NCBI RefSeq assembly: GCF_937616625.2
Contig: NC_065572.1
Location: 41,877,653 to 41,941,652 of the forward strand
DNA from: Mercurialis annua
Taxonomy: Eukaryota > Streptophyta > Magnoliopsida > Malpighiales > Euphorbiaceae
Reading direction: 5' to 3'
DNA: 64,000 bases
Made by a program: the position numbers and the translations under genes. Below the pieces are notes generated by a model. The model had not been told where the DNA came from. It saw only the letters and a program-made list of their open reading frames with translations, and did not search any database. This document shows, piece by piece, positions 21,538 through 33,791 of the stretch. Within the stretch, counting starts at the first letter, position 1, and each line of letters starts with the position of its first letter.

Positions 21538-22005
21538 CTATGGATCCTCAGCTTGTAAAGCTTTGATCCGATCAATCAAAATAGGTTGCACTTGCAACTG
21601 TGCCAACAAACTACCGGCCTGTAAAACCTGAAAACCATAGCCTGAAGCTATCAAACTGTGCCACTCTCTAACCATGGGTCTACGCCCAACCTCAGAAATA
21701 TGAGCGAAACTACCCGAAGACTTGTGACTCAACGCATCGGCTACCACATTAGCCTGGCTAGGATGGTACTGAATAGTACAGTCGTAGTCTTTCAGCAATT
21801 CTAGCCACCTCCTCTGTCTCAGGTTCAACTCCCTCTGATCAAAGATATACTTCAGACTCTTATGATTAGTGAAAATCTCGCAAGTAGCACCGTACAAATA
21901 ATGCCTCCAAATCTTCAGTGCAAAAACCACAACTGCCAACTCTAAATCATGAGTAGGGTAATTCACCTCATGCTTCTTCAACTGTCTGGAAGCATAGGCA
22001 ATCAC
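21538..22005 (-). pseudogene. Element C RNase H
   Basis: [31 protein letters not shown] (D to N compared with FTDHKSL in B, an RNase H block) and ANVVADALS are visible. It is preceded by TAG 22006-22008 at the same codon where B has its stop, and it ends at a stop 21535-21537. Confidence 0.88.
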
Positions 22006-23136
22006 CTATCCATGTTGCATCAGAACGCAACACAAACCAATACGAGACGCATCACAATACACTGTGAAACCGTCAATGCCAGAAGGCAATGCCAAAACCG
22101 GAGCTGTAGTCAAAATCTCCTTGAGTTTCTAAAAACTCGACTCGCACTTGTCAGTCCATTCAAACTTAACACCCTTCTGTGTCCATTTAGTCAATGGTGC
22201 AGATATTCTGGAGAAATCTTGCACGAACCGACGAAAGTAGCCAGCTAAACCAAGAAAACTCCTGATCTCGGTAACTGACCTCGGCCTCTGCCAATCCATA
22301 ACTGCCTCTATCTTCTTCGGATCAACCTTGATCCCATCTTTCAACACCACGTGTCCTAGAAAGGTAACCTGATCCAACCAGAACTCCCATTTTCAGAACT
22401 TAGCATACAACTGATGCTCACGCAATGTTTGTAGTACAGTCCTCAAATGATAAGCATGCTCCTCCTCACTACGAGAATAGATCAAAATGTCATCAATGAA
22501 GACGATAACAAATTGATCCAAAAATGGCTTGAACACTCTGTTCATCATATCCATTAACGCTGCTGGTGCGTTTGTCAGACCAAAGGGCATAACCAGAAAC
22601 TCAAAATGTCCATACCGCGTCCGAAAAGTAGTCTTAGGAACATCTACATCACGGATCCGAAGTTGATGATACCCAGACCTCAAATCTATCTTGGAAAAAC
22701 ACTTTGCACCTTGCAACTGGTCAAACAAATCATCGATGCGAGGAAGAGGATATCTGTTCTTGACAATAGCCTTGTTCAACTGTCTGTAGTCGATACACAG
22801 TCGAAAGGAACCGTCTTTCTTCTTCACAAACAGAACTGGAGCACCTCACGGAGAAGTACTCGGTCTGATGAATCCACTATTCAACAACACTTGTAACTGG
22901 TTCTTCAACTCTTTCAGCTCTGCAGGAGCCATCCGATATGGCGGTATCGAAATCGGAGCTGTACCAGAAACCACATCAATGCAAAACTCAATATCACGGT
23001 CAGGTGGTAATGCAGGCAATTCCTCTGGAAACACATCAGTGAACTCATTCACTATCGGAACATTATGCATATCACCACTATCAGCCTCCAAATCACGAAC
23101 CACAGCAAGAAAACCCTGGCAACCCTTGCCTAACAT
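22006..23136 (-). pseudogene. Element C reverse transcriptase
   Basis: Three open parts: 23136-22846 (connector and FIRPSTSP, ending at TGG to TGA 22846-22848), 22827-22393 ([32 protein letters not shown], then [10 protein letters not shown], the catalytic Asp pair intact) and 22377-22129 (FLGHVV..., [11 protein letters not shown]), followed by RNase H start sequence to 22009. The breaks are stops and small frameshifts near 22385 and 22130. Confidence 0.9.
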
Positions 23137-24150
23137 CCGCTTCGCCTTGATGGCGGAAATTAAATTCTTAGGTGTCTCCGCCTTTTCTCCCTGAAAGGAA
23201 AAAGGTAGATCACCTGGAATCCTAAACTCGACTGACTTCCCTGGACAATCAATAGAAGCATAATGGCGTGACAGTCAATCCATCCCCAAAATCACGTCAA
23301 AAGAAAGCACGTCAAGCAAAATCAAATCAGCACCTAACTCTCTGCCATGTATAACAACATGACAAGAAGGATACACGACGTCCACTACTACACCTTCAGA
23401 CATAGGTGTAGACACAACTAGAGGTTCACTCAAAGTAAATGGTGCAATACCCAATTTCCCATCAAAGCAAGTAGACACAAAAGAATGGGTTGCACCCGCA
23501 TCAAATAATACCAAAGCACCAGTAAAAGAAATCGGAATGGTACCTTGCACCACAACGTTTCATGCACGCGCATCCTGATGAGTAAGAGTGAACACTCTGG
23601 CCTGACCCTGCGGCTGCTGCTGAGAACTCTGCCCAGTAGCATAACTGTTGGAACCTCTGCCACCATTACCACGGCCACCAAAACCTCTACCACCAGAACC
23701 ACGGCCCCGCTGGCCACCAAAAGATGCTACAGGTTGAGAGTACCCTACAGACTGTGTAAACGCAGGTCTCTACTGCTGGTAAGACGACTGCGCCACACTG
23801 GAGTTAGACATCTGCTGCCCAGATGTCGGACACTCCCTGGAGAAATGACCCGGCTGGCCACAAGTAAAACAACCTCCAGGAGCTAACTGGCACTGACCAT
23901 AATGCCTGCGTCTGCAATTCTGCCTCCCCTTGTTGTGCGTCCGAAGACTCCCCCTATTAGCCTGAGAAGAGCCACTGTAGTAGCTTCCACTACCATGCTA
24001 CGCTGGGGCCTGCTGCCCCCCACTAGGAAGATCACTCTTTCCCTTCTGATTCTGGAAAGGGTCAGAGATCGTCCCAAACTTAACCAATGAGCTCTCCATC
24101 TGACGAGCACTATCCACTACTCGAGAGAACTCCATGTCTGTCCCTATTAG
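23137..24150 (-). pseudogene. Element C gag and protease
   Basis: The gag part, 24150 to about 23780, starts inside the capsid region at the codons equivalent to B about 11360. It has lost roughly 100 bases between the Ser/Gly-rich tract and the first zinc motif. The second knuckle is CFTCGQPGHFSREC, intact. TAG 23770-23772 replaces CAG of B. The Gly/Arg-rich linker follows, then the protease with LFDAGATHSFVS (23553-23275), cut by TGG to TGA at 23275-23277. Its gag 5' end is joined to LTR fragment E at 24150/24151. Confidence 0.88.
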
Positions 24151-25017
24151 GAATAGATTTTAACTTATATATTGTTCCGGCGACTGCTCGTGCTTCACAG
24201 TCTACGCAGGGTTAGCTGTTTGCCAAGATTCACGTGGATAAGCAAGCAGCGAGTTTGTAGTGCTATTTACCGCTTTATTAAGTACCGCATCTATTATAGT
24301 ATTTTTGAACTGTTTTAAGCGATTATGGATCTGGATTGAAACGAGCTACTCAATAGGCTTGTATCGAGACTGTGTGCACCGGTAAGTACTCTGGGATCGG
24401 CAGACTAATGTCTTGCTTACGCTGGTATAGGACGAGGATTTATTCCCGTCCACTCTGGGTTTATCAGTTTGCTATATCATACTTACGCTGGGATCATTTC
24501 AATACTGTTATTCCATAATCATATTATTATTAGTATTAAAGGTTTTGATTTCAGGGTTTTAAACTTAATAAATGTAAATAGTAATGCGAACTCATCTCAG
24601 TATATCTGACCCCATTGTTTTCCCAAATTTTACAGGTTTATTATTTTGAACGAGTCTTCAGATCTCCGAATCTTTATTCCTCAGAGGTTTATTTTCTTTT
24701 AATAAATTGTCAAACTACTTTTATTCTTAGACTGCAGTAGTAAACTAGAAGTCTATATTATCCTTGTTTGTTTGTCAGATTTGTCTGACTAGCTTTATTT
24801 TATGCTTTGGCATTATTATTGTTTAACTCTGGTTATTTTTATTTAATGAAAGTACTTATATTTTAAACTGTTAGTTTAAGTTGGACTCTCAGTTTCCCCT
24901 GAGCATTAGATTTTCTGCAGGTTTATATGATTAGTTGTTTTCCGCAAGGCTTGCTACGGATTTTGGTATAGCCATACCCATACCCTAACGCCGATCGCGA
25001 TCCATGACATTGGATCG
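24151..25017 (+). repeat. LTR fragment E (3' third of a chromovirus LTR)
   Basis: Plus-strand LTR sequence alignable with B 17330-18319: TTCCGGCGACTGCTCGTGCT, ATTTACCGCTTTATTAAGTA (24264), CTCATCTCAGTATATCTGAC (24591) and CATACCCATACCCTAACGCC near the end. The expected GGGTCGTGACA end reads GGATCGT and passes straight into satellite sequence GTTACGAAAC. The start of the LTR is missing. No gene. Confidence 0.85.
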
Positions 25018-26997
25018 TTACGAAACAAATCCAAACGTTTCACCTTTTTAGCGATTTAAGCCAAACGTTTATAAACGTTACGAAACAAATCCAGACGTTT
25101 CACCTTTTTAGCGATTTAAGCCAAATATTTATAAACGTTACGAAACAAATCCACACGTTTAACCTTTTTAGCAATTTCAAGCAAAACGTTTACAAGCGTT
25201 ACGAAACAAAACAGGACTATTCACATTTTTTGCAATTTAAACCAAACGTTTACAAGCATTACGAAACAAAACCAAACGTTTAAAATGTTACGAAACAAAT
25301 CCAAGCGTTCCCCTTTTTAGCAATTTAAGCCAAACGTTTATAAACGTTGCAAAATAAATCCAAATGTTTCACCTTTTTAGCGATTTAAGCCAAACCTTTA
25401 CAAACGTTACGAAACAAATCCAAACGTTTCACCTTTTTAGCGATTTATTCAAAACGTTGACAAAAGTTACAAAACATATCCAAACGTTATGAAACCAAAC
25501 GTTTACAAACGTTACGAAACAAATCAAAGCGTTTCACCTTTTTAGCAATTTAAGCCAAACGTTAACAAATGTTACGAAACAAATCCAAGCGTTTCACCTT
25601 TTTAGCAATTTAAGCAAAACGTTTACAAACGTTGCGAAAAAAGAAAACGAACGTTTCACCTTTTTAGCGATTTAAGCCAAACGTTTACAAAAGTTACGAA
25701 ACGCATCCAAACATTTACCCATTTAAGCGATTTAATCCAAACGTTTACAAACGTTACGAAACAAATCCAAGTGTTTCACCTTTTTAGCAATTTAAGCCAG
25801 ACATTTACAAAAAATACGAAACAAATTCAAACGTTTAACCTTTTAAGCGATTTAGGCCGAATGTTTACAAAAGTTACGGAACAAATCTAAACGTTTAACA
25901 TTTTTAGCGATATAAGCCAAAGGTTTACAAATGTTACGAAACAAATACAAACGTTTCACCTTTTTAGCTATTTAAGCCAAACGTTTACAAACGTTACGAA
26001 ACGAATCCAAATGTTTCACCTCTTTAGAAATATAAGCCAAAAGTTTACAAAAGTTATGAAACGAATCCAAGCGTTTCACCTTTTTAGCGATTTATGAAAA
26101 ATGTTTTCAAACGGTACGAATCCAAGCGTTTCACCTCTTTAGCGATTTAAGCCAAATATTTACAATACGAAACAAATCCAAACGTTACGAAACAAAACCA
26201 AAGTTTACAAAAATTACGAAACAAATCCAAGCGTTTCACCTTTTTAGCAATTTAAGTCAAATATTTACAAATGTTAAGAAACAAATCCAAGCGTTTCACC
26301 TTTTTAGCAATTTAAGCAAAACGTTTACAAACGTTGCGAGAAAAAAAACCAAACGTTTCACCTTTTTAGCGATTTAAGCCAAACATTTACAAAAGTTACG
26401 AAACAAATCCAAACGTTTCCCCATTTTAGCTATGTAAGCCAAACGTTTAAAAGTTTACAAAACAAATCAAACAGTTTCACCTTTTTAGCGATTTAAGCCG
26501 AACGTTTACAAAGGTTATGAAACAAATCCAAACGTTTCCCCTTCTTAGCGATTTAAGCCAAACGTTTACAAACGGTACGATACAAATCCAAATGTTTCAT
26601 CTTTTTAGCGATTTAAGCCAAGCGTTTACAAACGGTACGACAAAAATCCAAACGTTTTACCTTTTTAGCGATATAAGACAAACGTTTGCAAACGATACAA
26701 AACAAATCCAAACGGTTCACCTTTTTAGCGAATTAAGCCAAATGTTTTCAAACGTTTTGAAACAAATCCAAATGTTTCACCTTTTTAGCGATTTAGCCAA
26801 ACGTTTACAAACGTTGCGAAACAAATCCAAACGTTTCACCTTTTTAGCGATTTAAGCCAAGCGTTTACAAACGTTACGAAACAAAACCAAACGTTTAAAA
26901 CTTTATGAAACAAATTCAAAAGTTTCACATTTTTAGCAATTTAAACCAAACCATTACAAACGTTACGAAACAAAACCAAGCGTTTCACCTTTTTAGC
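25018..26997 (+). repeat. 60-bp satellite array, left part
   Basis: Monomer of 60 bp made of two related 30-bp halves, AAATCCAAACGTTTCACC and TAAGCCAAACGTTTACAA around the same CCAAACGTTT core. About 33 fairly divergent copies with many short or broken units. The array is interrupted at 26997 by element F, with TTAGC (26993-26997) as target duplication. No gene. Confidence 0.96.
26993..26997. repeat. Target-site duplication of F, left
   Basis: TTAGC directly before the LTR end TGTCACGACCC at 26998. The second copy is 36562-36566. The word is part of the satellite monomer (TTTTTAGCGATTT). Confidence 0.9.
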
Positions 26998-27597
26998 TGT
27001 CACGACCCAAATTATTGAGCCGAGACCGGCGCTAGGGAATGGGAGTGGTAGCTCCGAAACCCGTAGCAAGCCTAAAACCACTAATAATTTTCGCATTTAA
27101 AAGTATAATATTATCTATAAAACATCTTCGGAAAAACTCTTTTAGATAATATACTTATAGATACTAAAATATCATATTAGAGTTAACATTAAGAATTAAC
27201 TATTTGAAATCAAATCACAAGTTTTCTATTGACGCCTACTGACTACTGCAGCTCTAGGAACTCATACTTGTGCAAGTCCATTGACTTCTGGCACAACGAA
27301 GGTGGTTTGTCTGATCCGACTCCGTCTACCTGCAAACATCAGAGTGAGGGGTCAGTATTTGGGAAAATACTGAGTGAGTTTGCAAGTTACTAACGGTATT
27401 ATTAAAAACATGACATCGCATACGATAAAAACTCGTATATACAAAATCAATATTCGATGTCAAAATATCATATAACATGCTATTATAATATCCAGGTATT
27501 AGATCCGGTTGAAACCCTAATTACGATACTTAATACGATCCATAACTTATATACGATCCATAGCGATAATAATCAATTCGATCGATCCGATGGGTAG

Positions 27598-27727
27598 GGT
27601 CCCGAGATAGTTCAACCGAGTTAAACCACTACCGTCTCTTAATCCCAAGGTGTGGGTCCCGAGATAGTTCAACCGAGTTAAACCCACTGGATACGGGTCC
27701 TGAGATAATTCAACTGAGTTAAACCTC
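27598..27727 (-). repeat. Triple GTCCCGAGAT...AACCGAGTTAAAC repeat in the 3' LTR of F
   Basis: Three copies on the plus strand, the reverse complement of the TAACTCGG...CTCGGGAC pair found three times in LTR B. The 5' LTR of F has the same three copies at 34393-34520. Confidence 0.8.
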
Positions 27728-28490
27728 GTATCCCATTCGATATACAATTTCCAACTTCGATACAATTCGATAAACGATGTTCGATATTCAATATTCTATA
27801 TAATTCCATGACACGATAACAATCTAGACACGCTAGACTGACACACTTACCGGTGATCACACAGTCCTATTGACGCCCAATAGGTAGCACGTTTCCTCGG
27901 ATCACACACTGGTTTCAAAACTATAATAATTCAATAATAACAATAAACGAAAATCGATAAAAGTAATTCGATATGCTACATATCAAATCATATACTATGC
28001 GATGTGTCTAATCATAATATATCAAAATATTAACTTTTAAATAAAAATACGCAAAAGTAAAGTGCCACTCACAGTGACCGCTATTCCTTATATCCGAACG
28101 TAAGCTTCAGGAGACTGATCCGTCAATCCTTGTCGAGATTCTTGATTCGTCATACTCGTAGCTCGATAGTCCGTCACATCTATCATAGGATTCTATCGTT
28201 AAAACATATACTTAGAGAATCCTATTCTAACGATTATTCTAACTACCAAACATGACCAAAAGAGCAAAACATAAGCCGTCGTGTTCTAAACATATCTTTC
28301 TTGATGTCTATCACCAAATCTCATTCTTACACTTGGTTAATACCATTAGTGGTGTTCAACTAATCAATTAAGCCATGCTTAATATGCTCATTCCAAAAGC
28401 CTAGCTCAAAACGTCAAGTTCCATGTCCATTTCATGCTTTCGGAAGCTATTTTTCGCTCCCGGAGGTCCCCCGGAGGTTACGATCGAAGT

Positions 28491-28650
28491 AGGGCACGTC
28501 GTGCTAGCTTGGCACGTCGTGCCCTTCAATTTTCATGAAGGGAAGGTCGTGCCCTTCCTTGTGCACATCGTGCACCCCAGGTGGTGCACGTCGTGAACCT
28601 CCGGTGGTGCACGTCGTGCACCTTATAGTGCATGTCGTGCCCACTTCGGG
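28491..28650 (-). promoter_or_regulatory. Palindrome cluster in the 3' LTR of F (GCACG-T-CGTGC)
   Basis: About eight copies of an odd-centred palindrome GCACGTCGTGC. Outer arms vary but stay complementary: GGTGCACGTCGTGCACC against GGGCACGTCGTGCCC forms in the two LTRs. It lies 1.05-1.2 kb into the LTR and about 400 bases downstream of the TATA-like run. Length here is 160 bp, against 226 bp in the 5' LTR. Confidence 0.8.
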
Positions 28651-29699
28651 TACGACGTTTTCGACGTATACGGACCGTTTCTGAGGCTCCAAATCACACA
28701 AAATTCATCCCAACATATACCCACTTCATCTTAACACAAAACCCTTCAAGATTCTTTATAAAAATGATGGAAAACGACATGATTTAGGCATTTCGATTCG
28801 ACCGTAACGTTACAACACAAACAGCCACTAAAATAGTAATTTTCATCATCAAAACGAAATCCTTACCTAGATTTGAGGCTGCCAAATGATAGAGGATCCT
28901 TCCCTCGTTCCGTGGCCACAAGAATCGCTCATTTCGGACGAGAAACAAAGAAACGGCGGCGGATCGAAGCGATCGCCGTTTCCCTCGCTCCTTTTCTTCT
29001 CTGGAACCATCTGTTGCTTTCTTTCTTTCCGTGTTCATAAGGAAAGGTTCATATATTTTGGAAAATTTGCTTCTTTAGTCCCTCATTTCTTTTACTCAAA
29101 CCATTTCTCTTTTAAACTTTCTAATTTAACCAAACGGTTAAATTATTCTTTTGTTCAATTTAGTCCTTCGCTTAATCAATTAACCTAAATTGTATGCGTA
29201 TTATTTATATCTAATAAATAATACTAACCCAAAATTATTATTTTTCTATCAATAATCTTCTATTTTCTATTCTCGATGTTTAATTGGCTAATTTGCAATT
29301 TGGTCGAACTTTTCAAGAGTTGCAATTTAGCCCTAAAACTGATCCGCGTCCAAATTTTAAAAGGTCTCTGATTGACCCGAAACTTTTACCACTATTCCTA
29401 TAAAACATTTCGAGGACCTTGGCGAAATAATTTTCCTTTTGGGGACTTAACTGGTTAAATTACCACTTTAGTCCCTGAACTCTAGTTTGGGACTTTTCTT
29501 GACATTTTTCCTTTTAATTAAAATTCCAACTTTAGAATTGGAATATGATATTAAATTCCGTCAACTACTTTCCCAAGACCGACCTACTAAAGGTTTATTT
29601 ACTTTAATTTCTTGAAAATTATTTCCGATATTGCCACCCTGGCTAATCAGAACTGGACACACGGTTCAATTAAATACTTAAATATTTTGGGGTATTACA

Positions 29700-29735
29700 T
29701 TCTTCCCACCTTATAAAAATTCGTCCTCGAATTTT
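29700..29735 (-). other. Polypurine tract and stem-loop of element F
   Basis: Minus strand TAAGGTGGGAAGA directly before the LTR (29700-29713). Stem AAAATTCG (29716-29723) pairs with 29728-29735 around TCCT. Confidence 0.85.
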
Positions 29736-32700
29736 CATATTTTTTTCTTACTTTTATCGCCTTTACATCTAGAATTTTTATTTATAGTAAAGATACCGTG
29801 TTTATCTTACGACACTGGTCAACACATGGAATTGTCATTTCAATTTCTGTACTTCTTGCACTTTGATGTCAGTTATCACTGACAACTTTACTCTTAATTT
29901 CTTCTCTTTGAACTTTCAGTTCCTTTCAGATATTCAATGGTAGTTCGTCTTAATGAGTCTTCTTATTAAAGATGACGAAACTAGTAGTATTCATATGTAC
30001 TTATCATTCTTTGTTCTTGATTCTTTACCTTTGTTTAATACGTCCAATCCTATCATCATTCCTTGTTGAGTAATGTGAATACTCAATTAGTTCATGCTTC
30101 TCTACTTACGTAGTTTCTTTTGTATTACTGTTGCTGTCATCCGATTGTTATTCATCGTAGTGCTAGGAATTTACCCCCTTATCCGCTATCCTCTTTTGTC
30201 TCGTTATTTCTCTTCTCGTATGAAGATTGTTCCATTATCGTTGCTTATCATGGTTATCCATGAGGTGAATTCTTATGACGTATCCTTATAAGGTCTTTGT
30301 TTACTTTCCTCGTAGGGCTTATTTACTTTTCTTCTTGTGTCAATATATCTTGTATATTTATTGACCTACCTCCTTTTCTTCAGCGTAACACGCTATTCTT
30401 GAAACTCCTTGTCCCTTCTTACTTCACGTCGACATGTTTCATCAATATGGTTTTCAACCAGATAAGATTTTCATATTGGTCGCTGACTTCTTATTTCAAT
30501 AAGACAGCGTGTGACCAATGCTCAAGTAAGCTTTCTTTGCTTATAATCCTTAATTGAGGATCTTAATCTTCTTCCAATTATACACTTACATCAGAATGTG
30601 CTCTGATGATGTTGTCACTTGCTTCTAGCTTGATCTTCTTATTCCTCATCCTTTCTTAATTGTTTATCTTCTGACCTTCAAAAATGCTTTTAGCATTTAT
30701 CGTCATAATCCAACTTTTTCTTATCTATATCTTCCTTCTAATTCTCAATCTTAGTTTGGTTTTTGACTTTCAAATTATTTATCTTTACTATAACGTATTG
30801 TTAAGCTTACTTCTCATTACTATCCACGATCTTGCTATTCCACTTGTTATTTCTACTTTTGTCCATACCTACTTCTTTGTAATTTTTCTTTGACTTCTTG
30901 TCGTCAGTCAACCAATAGGACTAGTAGCCTAAGTGCTATAATCCTATGGTGCTCTTCTTGTGTTCCTTGCTCATGCTCTTATCATGTCTTTCAATTATCT
31001 TCTTTTACATTCTTTGCTTTACTCTTCAGTGCATCTTATATATTGTGTATTACTTGCTTTTAATATCCACAACATCGATCCTTATAGAGAGTTGTGGTCT
31101 TCTTTGTCTGAATTTCCCGATGTAGTGCATTCTCAATCGTATATGTATCGTCTTATCGTATTTGTACTGCCATTATGGCCGTCTGTAAAGCCGATCACAC
31201 GCTGGTATCACCTCTATCGCATCTCGTATTTCTTGTTTCAGCACTCTGAATGTCGATCACCAATTGAATAATGGGTCGCAATTCTTTTGCCTGAATTATC
31301 GACGTAGTGCGCTTTCGATTACTTACATATTGTACTATTATACTTTTACTGACATCTTAAATGTTAGTGGATCCGATCCTATATCTCTTTCATCTTTATC
31401 GTTCTTTGTTTCTATATGTCTGCGGCTACATAGAGTTCCATTTCTCTGAACTCCTTATCAACTTTCCACATGACTTTTCTCTTTTTCGTTACTTAACAAC
31501 TCTTATCAGATCTCTTGCGACATACAAGTTGTTCGTACTTTCTCAATTCTTCTTATCTTAACTGATTTCTTAGTGTCCTGTAATTTATCTTTGAATTCTT
31601 ATACCTTATCATACATGCCGTATACCTTGGGCATACTTTACTTTCATCTCCTATCTTCTGTCTCGGTTTATCTGATATCACTTTCTTTAGTATGGCTCAG
31701 TTCTGATATTGAGTCTCTTCTTCACATCCTTTCATGTATCTCGATGCACGAATTCTAATCGCATATTAAGTACACTCGATACTATATAGCGCGTCTTAAT
31801 CCTCCACGTACGTATCTATGTTTTTCCTTTGAAGGTCATTACTAACCTTCCATAACGATCACGTTACGCTTTCTTTCCCGAGTATCCTTAACCGGAACTA
31901 ATGATAGAAAGAATTTCCCAAATCGGGTCACAAACTTAGTTCATATTATCTGGTCTATCACTGCTCTAATTACTTGTCGAAATTAATCGTGGGTGGAATC
32001 TTTCATCGACATCTTAATCGACAATACTGTTTGTCCTTCATCCGCTCGATGTGTACGAGCATCTTACTTTACTTCTTCTAGAGGATTTAGCATACCGCTT
32101 AATCCGCCACACTCTTTCAGTCTTAACTTATGTATACCAATATCAAACCTCTATAAGAGTTCCTGTCTTTGTACCCATCGTCCTATTATTGGCACACAAT
32201 TCTTTATATCAGTTGCTTTTACTGCTAGCTGATTCATAACGATGTTGGGTTATTGCGGCACTTCCGATGCATGTATACTTCCACTTTGTCTTGCTAGGTT
32301 CCCATTGAGCTTCATCTCATTTCTGGCCTTTACTAGCCAAATGAACTGGGTTGCATTCGCTTTCACTACTTCGATCTCTTCTCGCGCCCAATACACTTAC
32401 TGTGTAACGGTATGCGTTCGCGTAGTTCTCTATTCATATTATAGCGAATATATAAGGAATACTGATGAATTCCTTAAAATACAACACTTACTAATTGTCA
32501 CGACAAATCGATGTCCACGTACATTGGACTTTAGGAACATCTCCTTCCTTCCGACCTTCTATGATTACGTCTCTTATTGCTAGTCTTCTGAGTGTTCTAA
32601 CTCATTATAGACTTAGCAAATTATCAAAACATATACTCGCGTTGTATATGTTATACGCATATTACTATCGTAGCTATAAGCATCTATGTTGACCAGATTC

Positions 32701-33769
32701 AAGAAAATCAGTGTCCCCTAGATTTCCTTGATTACGTATCGTAACTAAAGTCTTGCGAGCAATCCGCTCTCATGGACTTAATCAAACTTCATGAGTATCA
32801 AAACATATCATACATGTTCTATACATTATTTAATCGGATATAAAGTATTACCCGTACATATTTACTATTCTGATCGTGTACTGGTTTGTTCAATCAAGGC
32901 TAAGTTCATTAACTAGAGACATAAATCCTTTGTTCTCCCAATTATACGTATTCAATCTTCTTGTGGCCTTGATCGCAGCTTGCTCGCGAGCATTTCACTT
33001 TCGTCACAGAGTTCTGGTCTAGGTATACTTACATACAAACAAAACTTCTTAAAAACTCTTTCAAATAAAACGACTCATTTGAAAATTTCATTTAAATCTT
33101 AGCAAAATTGTGCACTAGGGTGATGACGTCTCTCATCCCCAAAGAGTTGCCACATCTCACCTCTTCGTCTGAACATAATGCATATGATGCATCTCCTATT
33201 AATGCATGTATTGATGTATGTAGTGATGCATTTCTATCAATGTCGTGCCAATTATCAATGGCTATTATGGGTCTAGGCACAATTATGCTTTTAGAATCGT
33301 CAAACAAATAACTTTAACAAGTTATAAACATTAAGTTTTGTAAGTTCTCTAGACCTTTAAACTCTGTATCTGGAAAGTTCTTCAACTTCTACATCTTTGC
33401 ATTCCTTCTTCACAATCTTCCTAAAATTTCGATCGATCGAATTCAATAGCATCTCTCACGTTATCTAATACTAAGCACACACATATATATGTTATCAAAT
33501 CACCATCATATCAATTATATTCTATTCATTGGAGGCAATACATCTCCTAGAAACTTCATTTCAAAAAGCATATCATATATGCATGTCTCATCGAAACAAC
33601 ATATACGTATATATCTCGTATATACGTGTCACAAGAAACAAATCAATCTGTCATACCGATCACAAAGCAAATCACACTAACAACTTGGATCAGACAAACC
33701 TCAACTCTGAAGCTGCAGTAGTTCCTAGGTTACTTAACTGACAAACGCATCTTAGCAGAGGTAACTGGA
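29736..33769 (-). other. Internal region of F without recognisable genes
   Basis: Four kilobases strongly rich in T and C on the plus strand. No zinc knuckle, protease, FIDD, D,D35E or chromodomain motif is seen on either strand. The open frames on the plus strand (for example 30960-31271 and 32242-32583) are antisense to the element, Leu/Ser/Tyr-rich and low-complexity, as expected of pyrimidine-rich DNA. I take it as non-coding element interior that carries the packaging and replication signals. Confidence 0.75.
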
Positions 33770-33789
33770 CCAACTGCTCTGATAGCACA
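33770..33789 (-). other. Primer-binding site of element F (initiator tRNA-Met type)
   Basis: Minus strand TGCTATCAGAGCAG, two to three bases from the 5' LTR end, close to TGGTATCAGAGC. One base (C for G) differs from the usual core. Confidence 0.75.
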
Positions 33790-33791
33790 AT

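Larger units (their letters stand above)
18320..24150 (-). mobile_element. Element C: Ty3/gypsy chromovirus, minus strand, both ends truncated
   Basis: On the minus strand: gag (from 24150), protease, RT, RNase H, integrase, broken chromodomain, stem-loop, polypurine tract and a partial 3' LTR (20056 down to 18320). It is closely similar to B, so B and C together form a long imperfect inverted repeat with the LTR ends facing each other. gag is cut at 24150 by a plus-strand LTR fragment (E), and the 3' LTR is cut at 18320 exactly where the LTR of B ends. Confidence 0.92.
26998..29699 (-). repeat. 3' LTR of element F (2702 bp)
   Basis: On the minus strand it starts TGTAATACCCCAAAATATTT at 29699 and ends GGGTCGTGACA at 26998. 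It contains a TATA-like run (29050-29059), a palindrome cluster (28491-28650), the CACACAGTCCTATTGACGCC block (27856) and a triple ACTCGG repeat (27598-27727). By eye most aligned stretches differ from the 5' LTR by only a few bases per 60, pointing to a rather recent insertion. Confidence 0.93.

Noticed and set aside
22868..23194. Plus-strand open frames of about 100 codons in C (also 21949-22248, 22606-22896, 23545-23886)
   Set aside because: Antisense shadows of the RT, protease and gag frames of element C.
30094..32692. Leu/Ser/Tyr-rich open frames that look like membrane proteins
   Set aside because: They lie antisense in the pyrimidine-rich interior of element F; pyrimidine-rich codons give hydrophobic residues by composition alone.
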